64,000 bases of DNA, taken from assembly GCF_000212415.1 (NCBI RefSeq), contig NC_015500.1, positions 2,232,001-2,296,000 of the forward strand. Direction: 5' to 3'. Made by a program: the position numbers and the translations under genes. The notes under the pieces were generated by a model. The model saw only the letters and a list, made by a program, of their open reading frames with translations, was not told where the DNA came from and searched no databases. This DNA is from Treponema brennaborense DSM 12168. GTDB lineage: Bacteria; Spirochaetota; Spirochaetia; Treponematales; Treponemataceae. Shown one piece after another: positions 49,375 through 58,148 of the stretch. Within the stretch, counting starts at the first letter, position 1. Every line of letters begins with the position of its first letter.

Positions 49375-51620
49375 CGAAACGGATCCCGACGCGATGCGGT
49401 CTGCGGTACGCGACGCTTTTTCTGCTGTGCGCGGCTCTTTTTCCGCTGTATGCGGAAGTTACCTTTTCAGCTCCCGATCTGAACGTCCGCAACGACATCC
49501 TGTTCGCGGCAAAACACCGCGAACCGGGTGAAACATCGTACGGCAGTTTGTTTACGGCAAATCTCGCCGAACCGGATGCCGATCCCCGGCTGATCACGTG
49601 TTTTCCCGAACGACTTTCCGTTATTGAAAAAGGCGCCCTCCTGCGCATCAGAAACCGGTACGGTGTTTTCCACTATTCCGATGCCGGTCACTCGCTTTCC
49701 CGCGTCGCAGGATCCGGAACGGGAGAACCGGTGCCGTCAAAACCGGTGCAGCTCGACGCGGAATCCGTCAGCCCCGACGGCAAATGGATTTGTTCCGTAA
49801 AAAAGAGCGGTATCGCAACGGGAACGCTCACGCTGAAAACTGCGTCCGGCTACAGCGAAACGGAATTGGCGCAAAACGTCGAACTGAATTACGACGAGAT
49901 TCCCGTGAGCTGGTCGCCCGACAGTTCGCTCCTTATATATGAAAAAAACGGCGCGTTGTATTTTACCGATCCCGCCGCCGCGTTCAAAACGAGCCAGATT
50001 CCCGAATATTTGCGCAGACTCGGAACGGGCACCGTGCATTCGATTGCCTGGGCTTCCGCAAAAAACCTCGTATACATATCGAACGATCTCGTCTATAAAA
50101 TTCCCGTTTTCGAATTGTATACGCGTTCACTCTACGCCGATTTCGTCGGCACCGGAACCATCATCGGCAGACTGCCGGTTCCGTTTACCGGCCGCGACCG
50201 GTTCAGCGTCAGCGATAACTGCGGCGAACTGGTACTTATCAGAAACGGACGGGCCGTTTATTACGTCGCGCTGCCGCAATCGGCCGATTTTACGCACATA
50301 TATTTTGCCCAGACGTTCACTCCCGCGGCGGGAGAATCGATTCAATATTCCGTGTTTTGGACGGCGGACAGGCAGCCCGTCGTCTGGTTTGAACACGACA
50401 CGGCGGGGGAAAAAACGAGCCGGGCGTTCAAATTGATAAAAAATGAAACCGACACGCAGGCGGCGATGAGCGCGCTGCCTCTGCCTGAAAACGTCAGCGC
50501 TCCGCTCGTTTCGCCCGACGGAAAGCGGTTCGTCTGCGCTTCGGATCGGAACGCGTACGCGTACCTCGTTCACAATTGGGAACAAACCGGCACGCTGTCC
50601 GGCGAGCGGATCGTATCGTACGTGTGGGCCGACCCGACGACGCTGTTCGTCGGCGGTGAAGAATCCGTGCGAAAATGGAAAGTTGCCGGAGAAAACGGCA
50701 GAATCGCCGAAACGCTGTTTTTGTCGGCAGCCGAATCGTACGCGTGGAATCCCGAAACGAACGCACCGTCCGCGCAGATAGCGGCGGGCATCTTCGATTA
50801 CGACGGTGATTCCGGCACGTGGAGCAAATCGGCACAGGAAACGTTGCCGCCCCAATCTGTCAAAAACGGCGTGTACCGCGTGTTTTTGGGAACAAGTCCG
50901 AACGCGGATTTTACGAACGCCGTGTACGTCCGGTCTTTGACCGGCCCCGCCGTTACCGCGATTCTGTACGCTCCGGCCGGCAAAAAAAACGCGCCCCGTC
51001 CCAAAGTAGCGCTCACGTTCGACGCGCTCGACAATGCCGACGGCCTGACGCCGATCCTGCAAGCACTTGCAAAATACGGATTACCGGCTACTTTTTTCAT
51101 AAACGGTGAATTTCTTCGCCGGTATCCCGCTGAATCGAAACTGATCGCGCAAAAAGGACACGAATGCGCTTCCATGTTCCATTCGGCAGCCGATCTGACG
51201 GCGGCGGCGCATTTTATCGTAGACGAACCGTTCGTGCGGCGCGGACTTGCCCGCAGTGAAGACGAATTTTTCGCCTCAACGGGATACGAACTGGCGCTGC
51301 TGTGGCACGCGCCGTTTTATAAAGCGAACGACCTGATAATTCAGGCGGGAAACAAAGCCGGTTACAAGTACGTCGACCGCACTTTGGCACCGGCCGACGG
51401 CGTTACGCTTGAAGAAGCGGTTTTTTATAAAAAGAATTATCTTTCCGCCTCGAAGCTTATCGAACAGCTGATTCCGCAGCTCGGCGACGGCGCGATTCTG
51501 CCCGTATCCGTCGGAATGGGCAGCGGAACGCGCGGCGATTATCTGTACGATAAAACGGATTTGCTTATCAGTGCAATTCTTGCGGCGGGCTACGATATAG
51601 TACCCGTCAGCGGATTGTAA
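49371..51620 (+). CDS. Beta-propeller protein with degenerate polysaccharide-deacetylase domain
   Basis: A 749-residue exported protein (signal peptide ends near LFPLYA). Residues about 50-500 contain TolB/WD40-like blades (SVSPDGKWICSVKKSG; IPVSWSPDSSLLIYEKNGAL; LVSPDGKRFVCASDRNAYAY). Residues about 535-749 match a NodB deacetylase fold: KVALTFDALDNADGLTPILQ and LPATFFINGEFL. The canonical TFDDG is changed to TFDAL and the zinc histidine pair HSxxH to HSAAD, so metal binding is doubtful. The rest of the fold (LLWHAPFYKAN in place of RxPyG) suggests a binding role. Overlaps the zinc-ribbon gene by 4 bp (ATGA). Confidence 0.8.
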   Translation: MTKRIPTRCGLRYATLFLLCAALFPLYAEVTFSAPDLNVRNDILFAAKHREPGETSYGSLFTANLAEPDADPRLITCFPERLSVIEKGALLRIRNRYGVFHYSDAGHSLSRVAGSGTGEPVPSKPVQLDAESVSPDGKWICSVKKSGIATGTLTLKTASGYSETELAQNVELNYDEIPVSWSPDSSLLIYEKNGALYFTDPAAAFKTSQIPEYLRRLGTGTVHSIAWASAKNLVYISNDLVYKIPVFELYTRSLYADFVGTGTIIGRLPVPFTGRDRFSVSDNCGELVLIRNGRAVYYVALPQSADFTHIYFAQTFTPAAGESIQYSVFWTADRQPVVWFEHDTAGEKTSRAFKLIKNETDTQAAMSALPLPENVSAPLVSPDGKRFVCASDRNAYAYLVHNWEQTGTLSGERIVSYVWADPTTLFVGGEESVRKWKVAGENGRIAETLFLSAAESYAWNPETNAPSAQIAAGIFDYDGDSGTWSKSAQETLPPQSVKNGVYRVFLGTSPNADFTNAVYVRSLTGPAVTAILYAPAGKKNAPRPKVALTFDALDNADGLTPILQALAKYGLPATFFINGEFLRRYPAESKLIAQKGHECASMFHSAADLTAAAHFIVDEPFVRRGLARSEDEFFASTGYELALLWHAPFYKANDLIIQAGNKAGYKYVDRTLAPADGVTLEEAVFYKKNYLSASKLIEQLIPQLGDGAILPVSVGMGSGTRGDYLYDKTDLLISAILAAGYDIVPVSGL

Positions 51621-51652
51621 AAATCAGGCAAGAGCGCGCCGGGTAAAATCCG

Positions 51653-51686
51653 GCGAAAAATCCACTGCAGGCGAAAATCAGCGTTC
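51653..51686. repeat. Duplicated 3' end of aroC, copy A
   Basis: 34 bp that match 51721-51754 at 30 of 34 positions. Copy B contains the last two codons and stop of aroC, so this looks like a tandem-type duplication of the gene's end at 68-bp spacing. Confidence 0.85.
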
Positions 51687-51720
51687 ACGTACAAAGAGCA
51701 GGCGAACAGATCCGGCATGA

Positions 51721-51754
51721 GCGAAAAATCCGCCGCAGACGGAAATCAGCGTTC
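51721..51754. repeat. Duplicated 3' end of aroC, copy B
   Basis: The copy that overlaps the aroC stop codon (51746-51748). See 51653-51686; the four differences are all transitions. Confidence 0.85.
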
Positions 51755-52870
51755 CCCCGCCGCGCACTGCCGTAAGTACATATCGGCCAGCGTCAGGTAC
51801 GTCATGGCTTCTATCACGGGAACGATCCGCGGGCATAAACACACGTCGTGGCGGCCTTCGATCAGCAGTTCCGCGTTTTCATATCCCGCTTCCGCGGCGG
51901 AAACGGTTTTCTGCGTTTTGAATATACTGGGAACCGGCTTTACCGCCGCACGGAACACGATGTCCGCGCCCGACGATATCCCGCCCAAGACGCCGCCCGC
52001 GTTGTTCGTTTCAAACTGCGGCGGTACCGAACGGCCGCAGCCGGCATCGGAAACGACCCGCATCGGATCGTTCATCCGGCTGCCGGTCAGATCGGCGGCG
52101 GCGAATCCCGCACCGAATTCGATTCCCTTTACCGCGCCGATTGAAACGACGGCTTTCGCAAGTTCCGCGTCCAGTTTATCGAACACCGGTTCTCCCCATC
52201 CCGCCGGAACGCCTGAAATCCGGCATTCGACGACGCCGCCGCAGCTGTCGCCCTGAGCGCGCAGCCGTTCGACTTGGGCAGCCATACGCTGCGCCGCGTC
52301 CATATCCGCCGCACGCATGGAATTGCGCTCTATAACGGACGAATCGAACGTTTCACCCGAAACGCCCGCCGCGCGCAGCGTATACGCCGTGACGGAAAAC
52401 GATGCGCCCAACCGAGAAGCGAGCAGCGCTTTCGCGACGGCGCCGGCGGCCACCCGCGCGGCGGTTTCACGTCCCGAAGACCGCCCGCCGCCCCGATAGT
52501 CGCGAACACCGTACTTCACCTCATACGTATAATCGGCGTGGCCCGGACGGAACGTACGTTTAAGCGAGTCGTAATCTTTTGAATGCTGCGACGTGTTGCG
52601 TATCAGCACCGCTATCGGCGTGCCAGTGGTCGTACCGTTGAACACGCCGCTCAGTATTTCACAGCGGTCGGCCTCCGTCCGGGCCGTTACCGCCGCGTTG
52701 AGCTCGCCGCCGTGTTTTCCGGGGCGGCGGCGGTCGAGTTCCGCCTGTACGGCCGATTCGTCGAGTGCAATCCCCGCCGGACAGCCGTCGACGACCGCAC
52801 CGAGTGCGGCTCCGTGACTTTCACCGAACGTCGTAATTTTAAAAACCGTTCCGAAAGAACTGCCCGCCAT
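51746..52870 (-). CDS. aroC: Chorismate synthase
   Basis: A 374-residue enzyme that converts EPSP to chorismate with reduced FMN, the last step of the shikimate pathway. Signature stretches are GESHGAALGAVVDGCPAGI, the YEVKYGVRDYRGGGRSSGRE region (shown in part), and MRVVSDAGCGRSVPPQFET. The length fits the short AroC class. GGAGG lies 6 nt before the ATG. It starts 26 bp after the phosphohexomutase stop, so the two may share a transcript, though the pathways are unrelated. Confidence 0.95.
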   Translation of the reverse strand: MAGSSFGTVFKITTFGESHGAALGAVVDGCPAGIALDESAVQAELDRRRPGKHGGELNAAVTARTEADRCEILSGVFNGTTTGTPIAVLIRNTSQHSKDYDSLKRTFRPGHADYTYEVKYGVRDYRGGGRSSGRETAARVAAGAVAKALLASRLGASFSVTAYTLRAAGVSGETFDSSVIERNSMRAADMDAAQRMAAQVERLRAQGDSCGGVVECRISGVPAGWGEPVFDKLDAELAKAVVSIGAVKGIEFGAGFAAADLTGSRMNDPMRVVSDAGCGRSVPPQFETNNAGGVLGGISSGADIVFRAAVKPVPSIFKTQKTVSAAEAGYENAELLIEGRHDVCLCPRIVPVIEAMTYLTLADMYLRQCAAGER

Positions 52871-52896
52871 ATGAACCTCCGCCGTAATCGAAGCAA

Positions 52897-54795
52897 TTAT
52901 TCGCAGTCAGCGAGAGAAAGCAATTCCGTTTCCCACGCAAGCAGTTCGCGTTCCGGCGCGGCGTCCGCACCTTTCACATCGCATAAAACGCGGAACACCG
53001 GCTCCGTGCCGCTGCCGCGCATCCACATGAACGCGCGGGAAGTTCCGGCCTGGTCTTTGAATATGATTTTGAGTCCGCCCTTGCCGGAAAGACGGTAATC
53101 GCACAGATTCCGCGTTTCCTTCGTTCCGTTATTGCAGACCGCCTCGTATGAAACGAAACCGTACCGGCTTGCAAGCACGTCTTTTTTTTCATTCCAGCTG
53201 CGCTCGAACGCTTTTTGAAAACGCGCTTTCAGCAGGCCGTGATCCTGCGTCTTGATGTGAAGCAGCGCGCGTTTTTCGGAAACGCCGGTCGTCGTATAAA
53301 CCGGCAGCGTCGCGATGATATCGGCAAGCGTAAAATCGGATTTGTACGCCGATTCCTGCCCGGAACGGCTGCACCACAGATGAAACAGCCCCTTGCAAAC
53401 CGAACCGTCGGCCGCCTTCACGTCGCGCAGAACGAGCAGTTTTATCAAAGCGAAAACGGTGTTCACCGGATCGCGGACGGCAGCCGGATGCGTTATGTTG
53501 CCGCCGTTCGAGCCTTCGCCCAGAATCGGAACCGTATAGCCTGAAGCGCGCAGCTCACGCGCAAGATTGACGACGTTCGCTTCACCTACTTCGGCGCGGA
53601 CGGTTTTCGCACCGAACGCGGACGCAATTTCTTCTATTCTAAGCGACGTCGGATCGTTAATAGCTACGGCTGTTTTTCCGGCGCCGCCGGTGCGGTAATC
53701 CAGATACGCAAGCTCCGCCAAAACGGAAAGCGCGAACACTTCCTGCGCGTTCAGTACTTCCGCCGCCCCGGCCGCATCGTTCCAATAGACGATATTACCG
53801 CGGTCGCCGTCGCAGTCGGGCATGTAACCGAGCGTAACCGCCGGATCATTTTTTTTCAAACGGGCCATTTCAGCCGCGCAATGCACCAGATTTTCGGGTT
53901 CGGGGATGATAGCGTGCGCGATGTTCCGAGGTTCCGCGTTGATGGCGGAAAATCCCAGACCGCAGCCGGACAAAAAAGTCTTATCGATGGAAACGGTACG
54001 GGCGGAGCCGTTCATATCGCACACGACGGTGAGCGGATGTTCGCGAACACTCGCCGCCACGTTCCGGAAGAAAACGCGCTGAGCGTCTTCCGTTTCTTCT
54101 CCGGTAACGACCCGGCAGGTAAAAGCCCGATAAGCTTCAACGGCGGCGGCTTTATGCGCGGCGCACGCGGCGTAGGTCTTTTCAAGCGCGGCCGGTGCAC
54201 ACGAAGCGACCAAATCAGCCGCAATGCGGATTGCGTCGGAGCGCGCGCAGCGTTCCCTGAACGCAGCGGTCAATTTAGCGGTTTCGCTTCCGGGAAGGAC
54301 GCCGCCGTCGTTCAGTCCGAATTTAACGCCGTTATGTCCTACCGGATTATGACTGGCGGAAACGTACGCAAAGCCGTCAACGCAGCGGCTGTACGCCATG
54401 ATTTCCGGCGCGGCGGTAATGAACAGGTACTGCACGGAAATACCGCGCGCAAGCAGCACCCGGAGCATTATGTCGGCGACGGCGGTTCCCGTGGGTCGCG
54501 CGTCGATCCCGACCGCGACGGTACAGCCGGCACCGCATTTTCCGATAATATATTCGGCGAACGTATCGGCTATCAAAACGGAAAGCGCGGTGTTCGCCGC
54601 GCCTATCGCTCCGGTGCAGTCTTCTTCATCACCCGATTCGGCAAAAATTTTCCGCCAGCCTGATGCGGATAAAATCATCGTTGAAAGTTCGCGCTCAAAA
54701 TCCGCACGAACCGGAAGTCCGCCGCTTCGGGCGGAAAGCGGAATTTCCGCAGGATCGCCCAAAGCGAATCCCGTAGCCGCATCATACTGCATCAT
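52897..54795 (-). CDS. Phosphohexomutase (PGM/PMM family)
   Basis: A 632-residue alpha-D-phosphohexomutase with all four active-site parts: the phosphoserine loop AYVSASHNPVGHNGVKF, the metal loop PDCDGDRGNIVYW, the sugar loop LGEGSNGGNITHP and the phosphate loop MRGSGTEPVFRV. It is longer than the usual 450-580 residues, mostly through an extended first domain. It could interconvert mannose or glucose 1- and 6-phosphates; if it takes mannose it would connect the mannose 1-phosphate made by the GH130 enzymes to fructose 6-phosphate, but no operator is seen here. The ATG has GAGGAG 6 nt upstream. Confidence 0.88.
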   Translation of the reverse strand: MMQYDAATGFALGDPAEIPLSARSGGLPVRADFERELSTMILSASGWRKIFAESGDEEDCTGAIGAANTALSVLIADTFAEYIIGKCGAGCTVAVGIDARPTGTAVADIMLRVLLARGISVQYLFITAAPEIMAYSRCVDGFAYVSASHNPVGHNGVKFGLNDGGVLPGSETAKLTAAFRERCARSDAIRIAADLVASCAPAALEKTYAACAAHKAAAVEAYRAFTCRVVTGEETEDAQRVFFRNVAASVREHPLTVVCDMNGSARTVSIDKTFLSGCGLGFSAINAEPRNIAHAIIPEPENLVHCAAEMARLKKNDPAVTLGYMPDCDGDRGNIVYWNDAAGAAEVLNAQEVFALSVLAELAYLDYRTGGAGKTAVAINDPTSLRIEEIASAFGAKTVRAEVGEANVVNLARELRASGYTVPILGEGSNGGNITHPAAVRDPVNTVFALIKLLVLRDVKAADGSVCKGLFHLWCSRSGQESAYKSDFTLADIIATLPVYTTTGVSEKRALLHIKTQDHGLLKARFQKAFERSWNEKKDVLASRYGFVSYEAVCNNGTKETRNLCDYRLSGKGGLKIIFKDQAGTSRAFMWMRGSGTEPVFRVLCDVKGADAAPERELLAWETELLSLADCE

Positions 54796-54913
54796 ACGTA
54801 ACTCCTCTAATATGGGTAAATAAATTCACAGCGAGTGCCCGCCGTCGAGAGAAACAATTTGTTCTTAAAATGTACAAACATAGTAATGAATACGGCGGGA
54901 ACGGTCAACAGAT

Positions 54914-54986
54914 TGGACGATGACGGGCTCGAACCGCCGACATTCTGGTTGTGACCCAGACGCTCTCCCAACTGAGCTAATCGTCC
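54914..54986 (-). tRNA. tRNA-Val (anticodon CAC)
   Basis: On the minus strand the cloverleaf is complete: acceptor GGACGAT with ATCGTCC, D arm GCTC/GAGC, anticodon stem TCTGG/CCAGA with loop GTCACAA (anticodon CAC at 54951-54953), a 5-nt variable loop and T arm GGCGG/CCGTC with loop TTCGAGC. Discriminator base A; the CCA end is not encoded. It reads the GUG valine codon. The anticodon loop has G at position 32, where a pyrimidine is usual. Confidence 0.9.
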
Positions 54987-54998
54987 GCAATATGAATG

Positions 54999-55027
54999 AG
55001 TATATTCTAAGCGGCTTTAAAAGTCAA
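54999..55027 (-). promoter_or_regulatory. Promoter of the tRNA-Val gene
   Basis: On the minus strand TTGACT (55022-55027), 17 bp, TATACT (54999-55004), 12 nt before the tRNA 5' end. Confidence 0.8.
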
Positions 55028-55053
55028 GTTTTACGCAACGGAACTTTCAATAC

Positions 55054-55082
55054 TTGCGTAAAATACGATTATACACGATAAT
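55054..55082 (+). promoter_or_regulatory. Promoter of the 55089 gene, leaderless type
   Basis: TTGCGT (55054-55059), 17 bp, GATAAT (55077-55082), then 6 nt (AGAGAC) to the ATG at 55089. Divergent from the tRNA promoter. Confidence 0.65.
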
Positions 55083-55088
55083 AGAGAC

Positions 55089-56507
55089 ATGGCAGAAACG
55101 ACAGATTTTGACAAGTCGCTGTTCAAAGCGCTGGAAGACAGGGTTGCATGGTTTGATACTCACATTTTACCGCCCATGCTCGACGAATACCGGATTCTGC
55201 ATTCCTGCACGAATAATTTGATAAACGTACTCATTCAAAAAGGGATAATTGCCGCCGATCCGTATAAATTGGAGAAAAAAATATCGGATATCGAAGTACC
55301 GGCTGAATCCGATTTTATCGAAACCGATAAATACATGGCGATCGGAATCAGACTGTCCGACTACGAAAGCAGTATAGACTTTTTATGCAATTATTTTAAG
55401 TTTTCGGTAATAACGCTCACCGTCGAACGTATTAAAAAACTGGTCGCGCTGAACAATTATTTTCAATGGAACGCGATGGCTCCCTCGAATCCGCAGCCGA
55501 ACACGAAGGGACTGGCAGAAATCATCAATCAAATCCGCCAAGGCACGGACACGCTGGCCATCAGCGTCGTAAACAACTGCGTTACGACGGCGGCAAAAGT
55601 GATTTCAAAAGTCAGCGCAATTCTCAAAGAAACGACGGAACTGCAAAAAGAATTATACAAGGCGGAAGTCCGGAAAACGGTTTTTTCGCATCCGTCGTAC
55701 TCGGCAGAAAAAGCCGCTGAATCGAATCAGAGCGCTCTGACTCAGATAAAGAAACTGTATCCGGCGGTCATGGGCAAACGGCCTTTTTACCCCGAGCTGA
55801 TCGACGAAATCATAGCCGAAGACAACGGCGCGCAGCGCGACGCAAAACGGAAAGCTCTGCTGGACAAATTGAAAGTCAACGAACAGACTCCCGAAAAGAA
55901 AGCCATTCAAGTGAACACGAAAGAAATGCTGATGGAAGCGGTCAGAACGCTGTCCGCAATGGCGCCGCTTTTGACCGTTCTGCTTGAAAAAATCAACGAA
56001 AACAGCGACATTCTGCAAGGTGAGCATCAGTCCGTATGGGAAAAGTTCAAAAAAGTGTGCCGGAAAGCGTTCAACATTCAGGAAAAACCTATCGAATACG
56101 TTATCACGCTGACCGATTCCGTTACCCAAACGACGCGCAAAGAGCGCGTCAATTTCCAGAAATTCACCGGCGATATTTCCAAACGGATCAACTTTTACGC
56201 ATCGCTCGCGTCGCACAGAACCCCCGGCTATCAGAAAACCGAATCGGAGCCGGAACCCGAAATTCTGAATTTTCTGACGGCGCAACTTTCCGAATGCCAG
56301 CAATTGCTCTCGGTACTGTACGCGTTCGATAATTTTTTCAAAACGGCGCCGCAGGAAATCAACAAACCCCGCATCAAGGGGCTCAAAATGGAACTGACCG
56401 CCATCAAGAATACGATGGTAAAAACGAATCAGCGCAGAGCCGAATATTCCGCGTTTGTGGAAGAACAGCAGCAAATGCGTAAATTGGGAATCAAGGATGT
56501 CTATTAA
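55089..56507 (+). CDS. Conserved spirochaetal hypothetical protein (helical)
   Basis: A 472-residue soluble protein with no signal peptide, membrane helix or known motif. It is almost entirely helical with heptad-like stretches (for example NTKEMLMEAVRTLSAMAPLL) and ends in a charged helix (RRAEYSAFVEEQQQMRKLG). I recognise the gene order (this type of protein followed by an OppA-like binding protein) from Treponema but cannot give a function. Its promoter predicts a leaderless mRNA. The OppA-like gene starts 11 bp before its stop, so the two are tightly coupled. Confidence 0.7.
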   Translation: MAETTDFDKSLFKALEDRVAWFDTHILPPMLDEYRILHSCTNNLINVLIQKGIIAADPYKLEKKISDIEVPAESDFIETDKYMAIGIRLSDYESSIDFLCNYFKFSVITLTVERIKKLVALNNYFQWNAMAPSNPQPNTKGLAEIINQIRQGTDTLAISVVNNCVTTAAKVISKVSAILKETTELQKELYKAEVRKTVFSHPSYSAEKAAESNQSALTQIKKLYPAVMGKRPFYPELIDEIIAEDNGAQRDAKRKALLDKLKVNEQTPEKKAIQVNTKEMLMEAVRTLSAMAPLLTVLLEKINENSDILQGEHQSVWEKFKKVCRKAFNIQEKPIEYVITLTDSVTQTTRKERVNFQKFTGDISKRINFYASLASHRTPGYQKTESEPEPEILNFLTAQLSECQQLLSVLYAFDNFFKTAPQEINKPRIKGLKMELTAIKNTMVKTNQRRAEYSAFVEEQQQMRKLGIKDVY

Positions 56508-58089
56508 TTTCACACGGAAAATCATTCCGCTCATATGCGCCGTCACGCTGTGCGCCGCAGCCGCTGTCGCTGCCGAGCAGGAATCAAGCGAATCGACCGA
56601 GTCGGAACGAAACTCGATAACCGTCATCGATCTGAAACACGAATATGATCTGAATCCGCACACCGCGAATTACAGTTCCGAAGCGCAAATTCTCACCGGA
56701 TTGTACGAAGGGCTGTTTTCATACGATCCGTACACACTCGAACCGGTACCCGCGCTCGCCGAATCTTATAAACTGTCCCGCAACAAACTGCGCTGGACGT
56801 TCACCCTCAGGGAAAACGCAGCGTTCAGCGACGGAACGCCGATCACCGCCCAAACGGTCAAAGATTCGTGGATCACGCTGCTCGCTCCGGAAACGCACGC
56901 GCCGTTCGCCTCCCTGCTCGATTGTATCGAGGGTGCGTACGAATACCGCACCGGCGCGGCGGCCGCCGGCAGCGTCGCGATCACCGTTCACGACGAACGA
57001 ACCCTGTCCGTTGCGCTCACCGCACCCGCGGAACACCTGAACCGGATTCTGTGCCACCACGCGTTCGCCGCCGTCAGTCCGGAACCGGGCATATACAGCG
57101 GCGCGTTCGTACTCGACTCGTACGCGGACGATACGCTCGAACTGGTTAAAAATCCGCAGTATTGGGATGCGGAAAACGTTAAACTCGACGCAATCACCGT
57201 CCGCCAGTCGGACGATACGACGGAAAACACGTACGCGTTCAATATCGGCAAAGCGGACTGGATAGCCTCCAACGCGGACATCGCGTCGGTAATAGATAAA
57301 ACCGCGATCCGGCTGAGCGCGGAATTTGCGACGGAATACCTGTTCTTTAAAGCCGACCGCTTTCCGTGGAATCAGGCTGCGTTCAGAAACGCGCTGCTTA
57401 CGGCCGTTCCGTGGGAACAGCTGCGCGCGCAGGCGCTGGTTCCGGCGGAAACGTTCATCTATCCGGTTTCCGGCTACGAAATGCCGGCGGGCCTGAACGA
57501 CTATTTTCCGGACGAAGCGAAACTCATGCTCACCCGGGCAAAGGCCGAAGCGGGCCTGCAGGAGGCGGACGGCGTTTCCGTTACGCTCGCCGTCTCCGAT
57601 TCGCCGTATATGCTTTCAATGGCGGAACTGCTCAAAACGGCGTGGGAACGCATAGGCGTAACCGTCGACGTGCGTAAAACCCCCGCAAACCGGTATCTGC
57701 AAAGCATTTCCGGTTGGAACGCCGATCTGTTCGTTTACACCTGGATCGGAGACTTTGCGGATCCGCTCGCGTTTTTGGAACTGTTCAGGACGGGCTCGAC
57801 GATGGGCGAATCGGCCTGGTCGAACGCCGAATACGACACGCTGCTCGATTCAGCCTCAAAAAAAACGGATTACGAGCGGTTCGCACTGCTTTCCCGTGCC
57901 GAAGACGTGTTGCTGTCCGACGGCGTCGTCATACCGATTTCGCATCCCGTCGCTCTGAACGTTATCGATACGGCCGCGATAGGCGGCTGGTATACGAACG
58001 CGCTCGACATCCATCCGTTGAAATACCTGTTCAAGCAGACGACGGAACCGTACGTTCCGAATCTGGTACGCGCGGATACACTGCGGTAA
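56497..58089 (+). CDS. Oligopeptide-type solute-binding protein (OppA-like)
   Basis: A 530-residue family 5 solute-binding protein. Signal peptide IIPLICAVTLCAAAAVAAEQ, then the family's early motif ILTGLYEGLFSYDPYTLEPV and LAESYKLSRNKLRWTFTLRE, and FVYTWIGDFADPLAFLELFR near the C-terminus. It would bind peptides in the periplasm, but no permease or ATPase genes are near, so it must use a transporter encoded elsewhere or work alone. The start at 56497 has AAGGA close upstream, inside the previous gene. Confidence 0.9.
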   Translation: MSINFTRKIIPLICAVTLCAAAAVAAEQESSESTESERNSITVIDLKHEYDLNPHTANYSSEAQILTGLYEGLFSYDPYTLEPVPALAESYKLSRNKLRWTFTLRENAAFSDGTPITAQTVKDSWITLLAPETHAPFASLLDCIEGAYEYRTGAAAAGSVAITVHDERTLSVALTAPAEHLNRILCHHAFAAVSPEPGIYSGAFVLDSYADDTLELVKNPQYWDAENVKLDAITVRQSDDTTENTYAFNIGKADWIASNADIASVIDKTAIRLSAEFATEYLFFKADRFPWNQAAFRNALLTAVPWEQLRAQALVPAETFIYPVSGYEMPAGLNDYFPDEAKLMLTRAKAEAGLQEADGVSVTLAVSDSPYMLSMAELLKTAWERIGVTVDVRKTPANRYLQSISGWNADLFVYTWIGDFADPLAFLELFRTGSTMGESAWSNAEYDTLLDSASKKTDYERFALLSRAEDVLLSDGVVIPISHPVALNVIDTAAIGGWYTNALDIHPLKYLFKQTTEPYVPNLVRADTLR

Positions 58090-58111
58090 GTGCGCTCCGT
58101 CGGAAAATACT

Positions 58112-58140
58112 TTGACCATAATCGGAATTTATGGTATACT
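58112..58140 (+). promoter_or_regulatory. Promoter of the CarD gene, leaderless type
   Basis: TTGACC (58112-58117), 17 bp, TATACT (58135-58140). The ATG at 58149 is 8 nt after the -10 box; the in-frame ATGs at 58131 and 58143 overlap or touch the -10 box and would be upstream of the RNA start. Confidence 0.75.
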
Positions 58141-58148
58141 ATATGACT

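Noticed and set aside
54914-54986. tRNA-His reading, because GTG is seen on the plus strand
   Set aside because: The tRNA is on the minus strand; in the correct direction the anticodon is CAC (valine), and the extra G at -1 typical of tRNA-His is not seen.
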